A stretch of 64,000 nt of DNA, from assembly GCF_010111755.1 (NCBI RefSeq), contig NC_088953.1:62001-126000 (forward strand). The letters run 5' to 3'. The DNA is from Nakaseomyces glabratus. Its lineage: Eukaryota; Ascomycota; Saccharomycetes; Saccharomycetales; Saccharomycetaceae. Of this stretch, positions 1 to 10,629 are shown one piece after another. Each line of letters opens with the position of its first letter. The first letter of the stretch is position 1. The translations under genes and the position numbers were made by a program. The notes under the pieces were generated by a model. The model was not told where the DNA came from. It worked only from the letters and a program-made list of their open reading frames with translations, and made no database searches.

Positions 1-2425
1 GATAGTGAGCCGTGTGATCAGTGAGAATCGCAAGAGTGGTGATCCGCTGGACCACTACTCGATAGATGTGCCTGAACCGCAGCTGCAGGAAATTGGTATA
101 CCGCCTTTCAATGACGACCCGAAGCAATACATTGGTCTGTTGGCCTCGTGGCTGGACCTAGAGACCGCTGATCCAGTGCTGAGAGATGTGGCATTCCAGG
201 TCCTATTGAATGAATGTAAATATTCTAGGTTCATAGGTGTTTCAAAGCTTATAGTGGCACCTCCGAAGAACGTCCTGGAGATACAGAAATATGCTAGAAT
301 GGTGGCAGACTTATTGAACGATCCCGTGGTCACCGAGATGCCGCAATTGACTTTATCGATATCGCTACCGCTCTGTGAATTGAGTGATCCTTTGGCCACA
401 TGGGAGCTTTGGAACACAATAAAAAATCTATGTGGTGCCCATGAGTGTTTGACGGTGTCCTTGGCACTTCCGAAAAATAAAACGCCAACACATGTCCTAG
501 AGAGATGGCTTACAGAGCCTGTCTCTTGTCTTTTGTTGTCGTCTTCTATATTTGTTACCAACCAGCATGGCTTCCCAGTACTACAAAAATATAATCAAAA
601 CATAATTTTCAGATTCCAGGAAATAAATGGTAGAAATATGCTTGGTCAAAATGAACTGTGCATCATAATGCATGGGCTTGAGAAGTTTGCCAACGATGTC
701 AAAGGTGGTAAAGCATCATTTATAAACTACATCAATTTTATACTGAAAAAGGGAGATAAGCTAATTTTACAAAATATGAGTAAGATGCTAAAAGCATGCG
801 AGAAACTGGCCGAACCGAGAATCTTGCCCCAACTAAAACCACATAGTGAGGACCTAAGCAATCAAACATACGCTTTATTTGAAGAAGACATTGTCAAATA
901 TGATCTCTACGAGGTTGCCATTAAAGATGCGATACTAGAGAACACAAAGATATGGAAGAACCGAGGAAGCAGTTTTATTACAATTTTAGTAGCAGGTGCA
1001 GGTCGTGGTCCATTAGTAGATCGCGTCTTTAAAGTATTACAAGAATTGAGTATCCTTTCTGAATGTCGAGTAATTGCCATCGAGAAGAACTCTCGTGCTT
1101 ACTTGTACTTACAAAAGAGGAACTTTGATAAGTGGCAGAATAGAGTCACGTTAATTAATGAGGATATACAAAATTGGCAAATCAACATGGCCGAATCTCA
1201 AAGGACAAAGGTGGATCTATGTATATCTGAGTTGCTGGGATCTTTCGGATGTAACGAATTGTCACCGGAGTGTCTACTATCACTGCAAAAGTACCATTCG
1301 CAGAAGGAGACAGTGTACATTCCGCAATCATACAGTTCATATATAGCACCCATTGCATGTCCCGTTTTGGACATGCAGCTGCAGAAGATGTGTAAACAGG
1401 ATTTACATGTCAATGTCACACAGCAACCATGGGTGTTGCATAACATACCATATCAGACATTGTCGTCAAAGGTGAACGAGTTGTGGACATTCTCGCATCC
1501 AATGTCTGAAGCCAGTAACTTGCAACATGACATAGTCTCAGAGTTTAAGATCAAGCATCGTGCCGAGGTTAATGCTTTGATTGGGTATTTCTCTGCTGTG
1601 TTGTATGGAGACGTAATTCTGTCAATAGTACCAGAAGGGACAATCGTCCGCGTACCTCAGAGTAAAAACAACCATGAAGGCGAGGCCCTTCACTCTACAC
1701 CTGATAAGAGTGCACATACAAATGACAACAAGTACTATTTCAAGAAGATAGACAAGACACCGGGGCTAACATCGTGGTCACCGATGATTTTCCCATTGTC
1801 CCAACCGTTGTTGGTAAGCGATGACACCGAGCTGTCTGTGATGATGTCACGGCGCCACAATGGCAAGTATACGTGGTATGAATGGTCTCTTGAATCGTAT
1901 GTGTATATGGTAGTAACATCGACATCGACTGCCTCTGACGCAACCATGGAAGTCATTACACCGAACAACAATGCACACAATGTCACACAGGAGGAGTCCA
2001 AGCGAGTGACCAGTCCACACCCGTATGCGCCAGGTTGGACCTTCAGTGCGAACAAGTCGAAAGACGCTCAGCCGCTCTCGAAGCGCAAGATAAGTAACAG
2101 TAGTCCCTTTGATAAGCAACAGAAGCTCTACTCTGGGCGTGTTTCAATTGACAACGAAGAGATGCACCACCAGGATTTTGAAGAGGGCGACACGAATAAC
2201 CAGATTAACGGTTGGACCAACGGCTGGACAAGCGTAAATGACCTGCATAGAGCGACAGAGGCAATTGTGCCAGCTTATGATATCGGCAACGAGCCACAAG
2301 AGAAGATAGAGAAAGAGAAAGAGATAGAGAAAGAGAAAGAGAAAGAGGTACATATCAGAGTCAAAACCGGGGTAACTATGTTGCACAATTCGCGTGGTCG
2401 ATGCAGCAGAATTGAGTTGAGATAA
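1..2425 (+). CDS. HSL7: Protein arginine methyltransferase Hsl7 (PRMT5 family), 5' end cut by window
   Basis: Hsl7 is the yeast PRMT5-type arginine methyltransferase; at the bud neck it works with Hsl1 to bring Swe1 to degradation in the morphogenesis checkpoint. The frame is open from the first bases, with no ATG at the left edge, so about 60-70 N-terminal residues are probably missing compared with the 827-residue S. cerevisiae protein. Counting from base 5, the SAM-binding motif VAGAGRGP is at about residues 329-336 and the PRMT5 double-E loop SELLGSFGCNE at 408-418, with both acidic residues present. The tail carries a low-complexity Lys/Glu run (about 2304-2345) before the family-typical end VHIRVKTGVTMLHN. 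AGP2 follows on the same strand, as in S. cerevisiae YBR133C-YBR132C. Identity is secure from motifs along the length and from synteny. Confidence 0.96.
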   Translation, partial: IVSRVISENRKSGDPLDHYSIDVPEPQLQEIGIPPFNDDPKQYIGLLASWLDLETADPVLRDVAFQVLLNECKYSRFIGVSKLIVAPPKNVLEIQKYARMVADLLNDPVVTEMPQLTLSISLPLCELSDPLATWELWNTIKNLCGAHECLTVSLALPKNKTPTHVLERWLTEPVSCLLLSSSIFVTNQHGFPVLQKYNQNIIFRFQEINGRNMLGQNELCIIMHGLEKFANDVKGGKASFINYINFILKKGDKLILQNMSKMLKACEKLAEPRILPQLKPHSEDLSNQTYALFEEDIVKYDLYEVAIKDAILENTKIWKNRGSSFITILVAGAGRGPLVDRVFKVLQELSILSECRVIAIEKNSRAYLYLQKRNFDKWQNRVTLINEDIQNWQINMAESQRTKVDLCISELLGSFGCNELSPECLLSLQKYHSQKETVYIPQSYSSYIAPIACPVLDMQLQKMCKQDLHVNVTQQPWVLHNIPYQTLSSKVNELWTFSHPMSEASNLQHDIVSEFKIKHRAEVNALIGYFSAVLYGDVILSIVPEGTIVRVPQSKNNHEGEALHSTPDKSAHTNDNKYYFKKIDKTPGLTSWSPMIFPLSQPLLVSDDTELSVMMSRRHNGKYTWYEWSLESYVYMVVTSTSTASDATMEVITPNNNAHNVTQEESKRVTSPHPYAPGWTFSANKSKDAQPLSKRKISNSSPFDKQQKLYSGRVSIDNEEMHHQDFEEGDTNNQINGWTNGWTSVNDLHRATEAIVPAYDIGNEPQEKIEKEKEIEKEKEKEVHIRVKTGVTMLHNSRGRCSRIELR

Positions 2426-3508
2426 AATGGATGCAGAGAATCCAACACTTAACGTCTCGCATAATATATTTATAAACGTAAAACTGTAAATGACATCATT
2501 TCTTAGAACTGTCACCGACATAAGACCCCATTATAATAGATAGTGTATACCTATTCTAAGTAAAATTACGTCATTTCAAAGCGAAAGGGTCCGCACAGCT
2601 TTCACCACATCCCCAGAACAGCTTCCATGCAGGAGCGAGGCGGGGGGCACACACTTGAAAACAGTGCCCCTCCTTCCAATTGCTCTAATTTGCCTTTTCC
2701 ATCCCCCCCTCCCCCACTTCAATTTTATAAGTTTAAATTATTGGGTTCAGTGCGGGTGTCTCTGTGCTCAGGAGTTGAATCATCCTCCTGCACCGCCCGC
2801 GCCCGTTCAGAGTCCCGGCCGCTCTTATCTCTGTGCAGCCGGTGCTACCTGTGCTACCTGTGCTACGTATGAAAGCTGGGCAGAGCTGGGGCAGAGCTGA
2901 TGGTGAGTTGCTTGTGTTGCTGTCTTGTGTGACCACCCCTCCCCTTCTCGCTTCTCGGACCAAGATTTTCCTGGATTCTGGGTCTGCACAGAAAAACACG
3001 TACCACTTTGGTGTTACCCAGCTTCTCTCTCCCTCTCTCTCTTCGCAGCCAACTTGTTTACCTATGGTATTCTGACAACACAGCGATAGCGGACCTCTTG
3101 CAGTTCGGTTCTGGCACTGGTTGTGTGTGTGGGGGGGGAAGAGCTGTCTGTATTAGGACGATAGTGGGATTGTAGTGGGACTTTGGTACAACTTTCTGGT
3201 GAGACCACCCCCTCCTTCGTGAAGTAGACTGCCAGCCGGAAGTTTCTTCCAAATGATATATAAAGCGATGGTGTACTATATTGCCCAGAGTTGTGAGTGC
3301 CCTTAGTAATGGTGGTTCTGTTGCGCTTGTAACTAACTTGACATAGGAATAAAATTTGCAAATAACTGTTTAGAAGAGTATATTTGAATATATCGTTTAA
3401 GTTGTATTTGAAATTTAATACTTGAAATAATAAATTTAAAAAGAAAAGAAGTCGATACAAAGGATAATATTATTTTTTTTGGAAACTCCGCTACATGCTC
3501 ATATACAA
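2426..3508 (+). promoter_or_regulatory. HSL7-AGP2 intergenic region, long AGP2 promoter
   Basis: No gene is seen in this 1.1-kb interval. It is more GC-rich than most spacers on the left side and carries C/T-rich tracts (about 2695-2720 and 3026-3048) and two close CCCCT cores near 2935-2945, which could be stress-response elements. A TATA box (TATATAAA, 3257-3264) lies about 245 bp before the AGP2 ATG, and a T-run ends at 3480. The use of these sites is inference. Confidence 0.5.
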
Positions 3509-5227
3509 ATGTCTAAGATCGATGACAAGTTCCCATCGGTTATCAAGAACAGTGCGTTCGAAGAAGGTATAGAGGAGAGGTTCTTCGAGAGCGATGACGT
3601 GACTCGATCGATCTCTTTTGACGAAGACGAGAGGAGCAGTAATGACTCGAGGACTCAGCTGATAGAGAGCACCAGCACACACAGGAAGCTGTTAAACAGA
3701 CACGTCCAGTTCATTGCGATATCTGGTGTCATCGGTACCGCGCTGTTTGTCGCCATCGGTAAGCCTTTGTACAGGGGCGGGCCCGCCAACTTGCTGCTGG
3801 CGTTCGCGCTTTGGTGCATACCAATCCTGTGCATCACGGTGTCCACGGCGGAGATGGTCTCCTTCATGCCTGTGAGCTCGCCGTTCCTGAGACTCGCTAA
3901 GAAATGTGTGGATGAGTCCCTAGGTGTCACCGCCAGTTGGAACTTCTGGTTCCTGGAGTGTGTGCAGATACCTTACGAGATAGTCTCGGTAAACACCATT
4001 ATACACTACTGGAGGGATGACTACAGTCCCGCCATACCCTTGGTTATACAGGTTGTGCTCTACGTCCTGATCTCTGTGTGCGCTGTGAAGTACTACGGTG
4101 AGATGGAGTTCTGGCTTGCGTCTTTCAAGATCATACTGGCTGTGGGCCTCTTCTGCTTCACTTTCATCACCATGCTTGGTGGTAACCCCAAGCACGACCG
4201 TTACGGGTTCAGGTACTACGGAGAGTCCCCCTTCAAAAAGTACTTCCCAGACGGTAACGAAGGTGCGGGCAAATCGGCAGGCTATTTCCAAGGGTTCCTA
4301 ACGTGTTTGATCCAGGCTGCATTTACCATCGCTGGTGGTGAGTACATCTCAATGTTGGCAGGTGAAGTTAAACTGCCAAGAAAGGTTTTGCCCAAGGCCT
4401 TCAAACAGGTCTTTGTGAGATTGACCGTGATCTTCTTGGGAAGTTGTTTATGTGTCGGTATCGTTTGTTCACCAAATGATAGTGCGTTGACTGCAGCTAT
4501 CAATGAGGCAAGACCAGGTGCAGGCTCATCTCCATACGTTATCGCCATGAACAACTTGCAGATAAGAGTACTTCCAGATATTGTCAACATCGCTTTAATC
4601 ACGGCTGCTTTCTCGGCAGGTAATGCGTACACCTACTGTTCCTCGAGAACTTTGTATGGTATGGCTCTGGATGGTTATGCTCCTAAAATATTCACCAAAT
4701 GTAACAAGTATGGTGTTCCTATCTATGCTGTTGGTGTGTCCCTATGCTGGGCTTTATTAAGTTTGCTACAATTGAACTCCAATAGTGCTGTGGTGTTGAA
4801 CTGGTTGATTAATTTGATCACTGCTTCACAATTGATAAATTTTGTTTTCCTATGTGTCATTTATCTCTTCTTTAGAAGGGCATACATGACTCAGAAGGAA
4901 AGACTGCCTGAATTACCTTTCAAGTCATGGTGGCAACCTTATACGGTCATCGTTGGATTGGTATCTGTGTTGATTATGATCTTACTACAAGGTTATACAG
5001 TGTTTTTCCCAAAGTTGTGGAATGGAAGAGATTTCATATTCTGCTATTTGATGGTGTTCCTTGATATCGGTATCTACGTATTTACCAAATTTATTTGGTA
5101 TAAGGGTAAGGATCCTGTTAAATCTCCCAATTCAATCGATTTTGTTCCTGAGTTAAAGGAAATTGAACAGCATGAACTTGAGCACTCATTTGACAAGTTC
5201 AAGTATTATTATTATGACGAAGCATGA
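3509..5227 (+). CDS. AGP2: Agp2-like plasma-membrane permease (carnitine/polyamine, amino-acid permease family)
   Basis: In S. cerevisiae Agp2 is a plasma-membrane member of the yeast amino-acid permease family needed for carnitine uptake and a regulator of polyamine import. The open frame reaches a TTG at 3479, but the first ATG is at 3509 and gives a 572-residue protein beginning MSKIDD, close to the 596 residues of S. cerevisiae Agp2. A hydrophilic acidic N-tail of about 65 residues precedes the first membrane segment, which contains the family motif GVIGTALF (about 73-80). About twelve hydrophobic segments follow, and the C-tail is short and acidic with a Tyr run. The first half uses GC-ending codons heavily and the second half (from about 4290) is AT-rich. 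Gene order with HSL7 and CCZ1 matches YBR132C. The substrate is inferred from the family. Confidence 0.93.
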   Translation: MSKIDDKFPSVIKNSAFEEGIEERFFESDDVTRSISFDEDERSSNDSRTQLIESTSTHRKLLNRHVQFIAISGVIGTALFVAIGKPLYRGGPANLLLAFALWCIPILCITVSTAEMVSFMPVSSPFLRLAKKCVDESLGVTASWNFWFLECVQIPYEIVSVNTIIHYWRDDYSPAIPLVIQVVLYVLISVCAVKYYGEMEFWLASFKIILAVGLFCFTFITMLGGNPKHDRYGFRYYGESPFKKYFPDGNEGAGKSAGYFQGFLTCLIQAAFTIAGGEYISMLAGEVKLPRKVLPKAFKQVFVRLTVIFLGSCLCVGIVCSPNDSALTAAINEARPGAGSSPYVIAMNNLQIRVLPDIVNIALITAAFSAGNAYTYCSSRTLYGMALDGYAPKIFTKCNKYGVPIYAVGVSLCWALLSLLQLNSNSAVVLNWLINLITASQLINFVFLCVIYLFFRRAYMTQKERLPELPFKSWWQPYTVIVGLVSVLIMILLQGYTVFFPKLWNGRDFIFCYLMVFLDIGIYVFTKFIWYKGKDPVKSPNSIDFVPELKEIEQHELEHSFDKFKYYYYDEA

Positions 5228-5578
5228 TAAAATTATTTACATTGTAAATTACTCGGCACCAAATTTTTATTTTAATTTTTCTAAAATGGTTTATGGTTTT
5301 ATTGGTATTCTTAAAAGCAGCTATCATGTTTTTTTATTTGTCATTAGTCTGTATTTAGCGGCATGCATATACATATTTATATATGAGTATATATTATAAT
5401 TTCAGCATCAAAATATTTTAATCCTATTAGTTGGTAGAAGAGTGGCACAAATAATGAATAAGAATTAGATTCATGTTCACAAAACAGTCATAATCTTAGA
5501 TTTATAATGGCTATGAAAAATGCTTTTAGAAATGCGCTACATAAAGAAGATGCGACTAGTATGCTATCGAGTATCATT
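5228..5578. other. AGP2-CCZ1 convergent intergenic region
   Basis: This AT-rich spacer lies between two convergent stop codons. It presumably holds both 3' ends and polyadenylation signals (for example the TATATA-type run near 5373-5398). I see no gene or repeat. Confidence 0.6.
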
Positions 5579-7618
5579 CTATGAAGAATCATCTTGTAAA
5601 ATTTGTTTGTATTCACTATACCAGCTGATCACATCTGGTCCAAGATTTTTGAATAGATTACTGTCCTCAATGCTTGTAGAGTATGAGTTCAATGTATGAT
5701 TTTTATATTTGAGAGCTCTAGTTTGATGCTTAGTGTCTTGAATCCAGTTTTTTAGTATGATTGTCAGGTTGTTACAATCGTTTCGTATGTACAATAAAAT
5801 CCCATCACTTGTTTTAAGTAATTTTTCCTCTTGAATATTAGAGTTTATCGACTGAGATAGAGTTTCAATTGCTCTTAAAGTTTCAATGCTAATATCCCGT
5901 AGTACTTTCTCATTCAATTTATCTAAAAAGTTCAGTTTCTTCATCAATGGTATAGAGGCATCTTTTGTTACAGGAACGGGAGAGTTACTAGGTAACATAC
6001 TCAATATATTACCCATAATATCTAAACCCCATTGCTTATTGGAGTCTATTGTTGTTATGCTTAACTCATTAGCAGTTATTTGTGGGCGTAGCTGTTCGAG
6101 GCCATTGGAAACCAGCTCCAAAGTTGTTCTATATAATGTCTCTTGCTGTTCATTGAACCAAGACAAATCTGGAAATGAACTGTAAAGTTTATTTCTTTTC
6201 TTGTCGGTGATTAGGTATGCAAAATTTAGGATATCATTCTTCTTATTTGAATGATTATCAGTATTGGGTAAATCATAAAGATTTTGATCATAGAGAGTCT
6301 TAATTGAATTTTCCAGATGCTTGTTTAGTTCATTCAGATATTCCTTACTCCATATACTATCAAAACTCTCATTACATATTATTACAACAAGGACATCATT
6401 ATAATACCAAAACAATACGTGGTAAGGTTTTCTCTCTTCACCGTTAAACTTAAGATGCATTTTTTTTAATTTATATGATTTTGGTAGCGAATCGAATGCT
6501 AATGGAGATATAAGATAGCCATATCTTGCTTTTGTTTTGTTTTTTTCGTTTTCTGATGCTGTAGAGTTATTTTGCCATTTGGGGAGATAGTTCATAAATA
6601 AAGAGACGCTATTATTTATTCCTGTGGTATTTCCAACCTCTTGGATGGCATCATATGCAAATGTTATTGGTAATGTTAGATTATGCATAAAATTGGTAGA
6701 TAACTGAGAAAATGTATTACTATCAGTTTCGTTGTTGTTGTCTGAAAGATTTAAGTCATTGCCATCTCTGATCCCATCAGAGTTTGTTTGTTCAAGTTGG
6801 CCACTATGTAGTTCATAATGAACATTCTCAGCTAACACATGACTAGATATCTTTCCAAAGACAGTATGAATATGTTGTAACCAATTTGAGAAATGACCAA
6901 GATCTTCAAACTCGTTACAAAAATTCCTTATCAAACCGTATTTGCATTTGCCAACGTACGTACTTTCTGTTGAGGGAATATTATACACTAGAATATCTTT
7001 AATTCCCAAATAGTTTTCAGTTTGCACTAGTAAATCTTGGATGATAGTGGCTTCCCATTGCTTGTCGCCGTTGGGATCGAGATCAGCTACTTTGTAGAAA
7101 TCATGGCATAGATACTGAAGGAAATTTCTGGTTAGTGACTCTGGTTTCCGGTATAAATCATTCCAGAAAGACACAAAGTGCTCATTTAGTAAATCTGTTA
7201 ATACATGTTTCTCAAAGGAAGTAAAATCTCCATATTTAATAGTAAAGAAATGGTAGCAATTCCACAGGTGACCTTCAAAAATCGGATTGGGAATAGCTAG
7301 TAAATCGGGATCAACTCCTATAGCAAGTGTAATATAAAATTCACCCTCAACTTTAATTGTGATCATTGTCTCCTGCTCTGTCTCTATAATCTTGCAAGTA
7401 TCATTTGTATCTTCTGACAGGGTCCATAGGGCCTGTATTATACCGATTTTGCCTAGTTTCGCGCTTAATGTGATTAGCTCTGTGTCTTCAAACGCATGGT
7501 GTAGTAACAACTGTTCACTAACCACCGAATCTTCTTGTTCACCTTTATTTTCGCCAGGTCTGAACACAATAACGTACTTTAAAGGACTACCTGACCCATG
7601 GCTCTGGCTTTGTGACAT
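5579..7618 (-). CDS. CCZ1: Ccz1, subunit of the Mon1-Ccz1 Rab7/Ypt7 exchange factor
   Basis: Ccz1 pairs with Mon1 as guanine-nucleotide exchange factor for the Rab Ypt7 on late endosomes, vacuoles and autophagosomes. The 679-residue protein starts at an ATG (7618) and begins with a short Ser/Gln stretch, followed by a longin-like start (LKYVIVFRPGEN, about residues 13-24). S. cerevisiae Ccz1 is 704 residues. Low-complexity Asn/Ser stretches sit in the middle. It is the only minus-strand gene of the first block, exactly as CCZ1 (YBR131W) is opposite to its neighbours in S. cerevisiae. The protein family diverges fast, so synteny carries much of the call. Confidence 0.9.
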   Translation of the reverse strand: MSQSQSHGSGSPLKYVIVFRPGENKGEQEDSVVSEQLLLHHAFEDTELITLSAKLGKIGIIQALWTLSEDTNDTCKIIETEQETMITIKVEGEFYITLAIGVDPDLLAIPNPIFEGHLWNCYHFFTIKYGDFTSFEKHVLTDLLNEHFVSFWNDLYRKPESLTRNFLQYLCHDFYKVADLDPNGDKQWEATIIQDLLVQTENYLGIKDILVYNIPSTESTYVGKCKYGLIRNFCNEFEDLGHFSNWLQHIHTVFGKISSHVLAENVHYELHSGQLEQTNSDGIRDGNDLNLSDNNNETDSNTFSQLSTNFMHNLTLPITFAYDAIQEVGNTTGINNSVSLFMNYLPKWQNNSTASENEKNKTKARYGYLISPLAFDSLPKSYKLKKMHLKFNGEERKPYHVLFWYYNDVLVVIICNESFDSIWSKEYLNELNKHLENSIKTLYDQNLYDLPNTDNHSNKKNDILNFAYLITDKKRNKLYSSFPDLSWFNEQQETLYRTTLELVSNGLEQLRPQITANELSITTIDSNKQWGLDIMGNILSMLPSNSPVPVTKDASIPLMKKLNFLDKLNEKVLRDISIETLRAIETLSQSINSNIQEEKLLKTSDGILLYIRNDCNNLTIILKNWIQDTKHQTRALKYKNHTLNSYSTSIEDSNLFKNLGPDVISWYSEYKQILQDDSS

Positions 7619-7948
7619 TGTATTTGTTTCTCTATCAAGCTGCTCCTCTAAAGCCCTGAGGATTATTAATCATTCCTTGATATTCAGTTTATCTTAAGTG
7701 GGAACAGCAATTGATTAGTGGCTGTGTATCAATTACACTGTGACTATTCCTCACCTTTAATGATCCCCATAAGCATATTACAGGCAACGCGATGCGATCA
7801 AGCTTGAAAAATAAGAGCAACTGAAAAAAAATCATCGAAAATTAGGATATTTCGCAGTGTTATGGTTTAAGTATAGTAATACTTCAAAAGAAGCATTCAA
7901 CGCATCGCGGCTGTTGAATATACTGGCTACTTTAGGAGAGCTGTAAGA
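7619..7948. promoter_or_regulatory. CCZ1-SHE3 divergent promoter region
   Basis: These 330 bp lie between two divergently transcribed genes and must contain both promoters. An A-run is near 7820-7830. I could not identify a specific factor site with confidence. Confidence 0.5.
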
Positions 7949-9121
7949 ATGGCAGAGAATACTTCGCCCACAAAGCTGGGCCAGCAGTACAACTTGCATG
8001 TGATGAATATGCAATCTCCTAACAGATTTGACTTCGAGAATGAGGATACAAGGAACAGCACTAGTGGGTCAGTGTATGGAACAGATAATGAACGAGATAT
8101 ATGGTCTGCGAATGCAAGAGGCACACCGCTAAGTTTTAGTAGCAGTGGTAATAACGATGGAGACTCAGCGAAGGCTGATGCATCCACCTTGCCTTCAGCC
8201 AGTTTTGGTGGTGGGGGTTCCAATATTTCATCAAAAGTCATAGAATCACTGAATGTCCAGGTGGATACTCTAAGTAATACGAATTTACAACTCACAAGTC
8301 AGTATCAAGAAGTACTGAAGAAATTACAGGACGCAGTTGACCGCGAAGCAGAATGGTCTGAGACAGTATCCAAGTTGCAGGTACACAACAGAGAGATAAA
8401 TACTGCACTCGAGGATAAAACTGCTGAGTTAAAGGAATGTGATAACAATTTACTTGCAATCAAAAAGGAATATGAGCAAATAACTACCGAGAATTCAAAG
8501 CTGGCTTCTGATTACAAGGAATTGTCAAAGTCACTAGGTAGCTTGAGAGGTCAGTATGCAAAATCAAAGATAAGGAAAAATATCTTACAAAGTTTACAGG
8601 AGGAATATAAGCAAGCTTGTAATGATGAAATTGAAGCAGTACGGAACAATCTTGATATGGTGGAAAGTAAGATAGGCCATTATAATTCAGATGAAAAGCA
8701 AAAGCTTGATGATATATTGGATGCACACTCTGTACTCGAAAAAGAAGTGACTTCACGGAAACTTGAGAACGAAACGGCTATCGAGGAGCTTGAAACTAAA
8801 TGGAATGATCTTTCCACAAAGGTTCATCTTGAGTCAATCACTGAGCATTACTCTAGCTTTAAATCAGAGCTCACAGAACTATGTGAGAAGATGGATATAC
8901 CTGTAAAGCAATTTCCACAGACCACAAGAAACAGGACGCCCAACATGGTTATGGAGAGAAGCAGATTCAGGAAGCCAACGCCTGACGCATCCAAGAGGGC
9001 AAGTTTCTACGGTATCACTTCTCCTATGTTACAACAAGGATTCAAAATACCAGATGTTGCTAGTTCTAGCGCTGGCAAACCTAAGAATAGTGTACTTCCG
9101 GGTGTAAAATCAAAGAGATAA
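7949..9121 (+). CDS. SHE3: She3, adaptor linking myosin Myo4 to She2-bound mRNA
   Basis: She3 joins the type V myosin Myo4 to the RNA-binding protein She2 for transport of ASH1 and other mRNAs to the bud. The 390-residue product (S. cerevisiae 425) has a disordered Ser/Asn/Gly-rich N-tail (1-90), a long coiled coil (about 95-325, with heptad-like Leu/Ile and Glu/Lys patterning), and a basic disordered C-terminal part including RKPTPDASKRASFYG, the kind of region that binds She2 and RNA. The ATG at 7949 is the first in frame. Placement between CCZ1 and OPY1 matches YBR130C. Confidence 0.93.
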   Translation: MAENTSPTKLGQQYNLHVMNMQSPNRFDFENEDTRNSTSGSVYGTDNERDIWSANARGTPLSFSSSGNNDGDSAKADASTLPSASFGGGGSNISSKVIESLNVQVDTLSNTNLQLTSQYQEVLKKLQDAVDREAEWSETVSKLQVHNREINTALEDKTAELKECDNNLLAIKKEYEQITTENSKLASDYKELSKSLGSLRGQYAKSKIRKNILQSLQEEYKQACNDEIEAVRNNLDMVESKIGHYNSDEKQKLDDILDAHSVLEKEVTSRKLENETAIEELETKWNDLSTKVHLESITEHYSSFKSELTELCEKMDIPVKQFPQTTRNRTPNMVMERSRFRKPTPDASKRASFYGITSPMLQQGFKIPDVASSSAGKPKNSVLPGVKSKR

Positions 9122-9681
9122 TTTGGCAAAGAAAGAACTTCCCAATCATATGCCCCCTTCATAAGCATCCTCAATTGCATAAAAGACGTGACATTCACTT
9201 ATTAACCTCGTTTAGTTAGATTTATATACTCGTAGTGGCTCATCATTTTCCCTCCTCTGCACAAATTTAAAACAAAGGCATACCTGCATCTATAGCTCCA
9301 AATATTTTAAAATATACAGCATTTTCCTAAATTCTTGGTCTTTATGTGTTGTATCCACTTAGTAACCGTAATCATCACCCGTCAGCTCGTTGATGTGTCC
9401 TCCGTGCGTCGCTCATGTGGGAAAAAAGCAATAACAACATCAACTTTGCAGAACAATGGAAAGCTTATCAAATTAAACATTTGGACCCCGGATTGAAGAT
9501 TGAGCAGTGGCTACTTAATATTTTGCTTATATACATTCATATTGTTGTAAGCTGTGGTACCACATTTATTTGATTATTTGGTTATCAGTTCAATTATCTT
9601 TGTTGGGAAAACGGTAAAAGTAAAAGTGTTATTGGAAGTCTGTTTTCTACTACATAAGTGCCAAGTTGACGCATCCGCAGC
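9122..9681 (+). promoter_or_regulatory. SHE3-OPY1 intergenic region
   Basis: The spacer of 560 bp holds the SHE3 3' end and the OPY1 promoter. It is AT-rich, with no open frame of interest, no repeat and no RNA gene that I can recognise. Confidence 0.5.
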
Positions 9682-10629
9682 ATGGTTAACTCTCAAGAAG
9701 TGTTAGTGAGTTCATATCTGAAGAAAAAGCCTACTCTGAGCACCACGGCTCTTAGTAAGAAACTAGAAGGTAATGACCAAGAGCATCCACAACCCTCTGG
9801 ATCTCATCATGGGCACCTGTATTCACCTCCATTGAGGTGGCCCAGGCATGGAGACCATGTTTACTGGTGTGTACTAAGAAGAGGTCAGTTCAGTTATTAT
9901 AAGACCAAAGATGAGAAGGAAGCAATAAATGTACTACCGAGGAAAGATATACTAAATTATCGTGTACTGAAGAATGACAAGACGTTGTTAGTGTACACCA
10001 AGGATAAAACACTAAGGTTCAAGTGTGAACCGAAGATCTTGGACCTTTGGGAAGAAGGATTTAAGAAATTAATGGAAGAGAGGGATCTGAAAGTAGATAC
10101 AAGATTTGCTGATGAGAATACTAACCAGCATGCAATAATAGATGAAAACGAAGACGAGGACGACGAAGATGACGATGAAGGCGAATTATATCTGGAATTT
10201 GCTCATGTTTCGCCGACAACCCCAGATAACAACGGCTCTACGTTAGGAAGCAAGATTTCAGAAGAAGATAGAAAATTCTTTGAAAAGTACGATCCACAGA
10301 AGCCTGAACACGTCATTATGTCAACTACATTGTATGCAAGGATAAAGACGAGGTTTAACAGACGTAAATGGAAAAAATTCAAAGTTGAATTATCAAATAG
10401 ATGTATCAAACTTTATTCTATCAAAACGGGTAATCTCAAAAACCAATTTGATCTGGTAAATGTAATAGATTGCGTTGAGTATGAATCTAAGGATCTACAG
10501 CCAGTATTTTCGTTAATCAGTGTCAACCATCGAATCAAATTCAAAGCTAAGACCGAGCAGTTGATGATTGACTGGATTGTTAATATTAAAAGTGTAATTC
10601 TAGCAAGCAGAAAGACAGTTTCGAAATAA
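9682..10629 (+). CDS. OPY1: Opy1, twin PH-domain protein of PI(4,5)P2 signalling
   Basis: Opy1 is a PH-domain protein that in S. cerevisiae senses or modulates plasma-membrane PI(4,5)P2 through the kinase Mss4 and, when overproduced, disturbs pheromone arrest. The 315-residue protein (S. cerevisiae 328) has a first PH-like region at about 50-140 (basic Lys/Arg residues around VYWCVLRRGQFSYYKTKDEK), an acidic linker of Asp/Glu (about 154-168), and a second PH-like region at about 210-308 ending in a Trp-containing helix (MIDWIVNIKS). It starts at the ATG 9682. Position between SHE3 and ATG14 matches YBR129C. Confidence 0.92.
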   Translation: MVNSQEVLVSSYLKKKPTLSTTALSKKLEGNDQEHPQPSGSHHGHLYSPPLRWPRHGDHVYWCVLRRGQFSYYKTKDEKEAINVLPRKDILNYRVLKNDKTLLVYTKDKTLRFKCEPKILDLWEEGFKKLMEERDLKVDTRFADENTNQHAIIDENEDEDDEDDDEGELYLEFAHVSPTTPDNNGSTLGSKISEEDRKFFEKYDPQKPEHVIMSTTLYARIKTRFNRRKWKKFKVELSNRCIKLYSIKTGNLKNQFDLVNVIDCVEYESKDLQPVFSLISVNHRIKFKAKTEQLMIDWIVNIKSVILASRKTVSK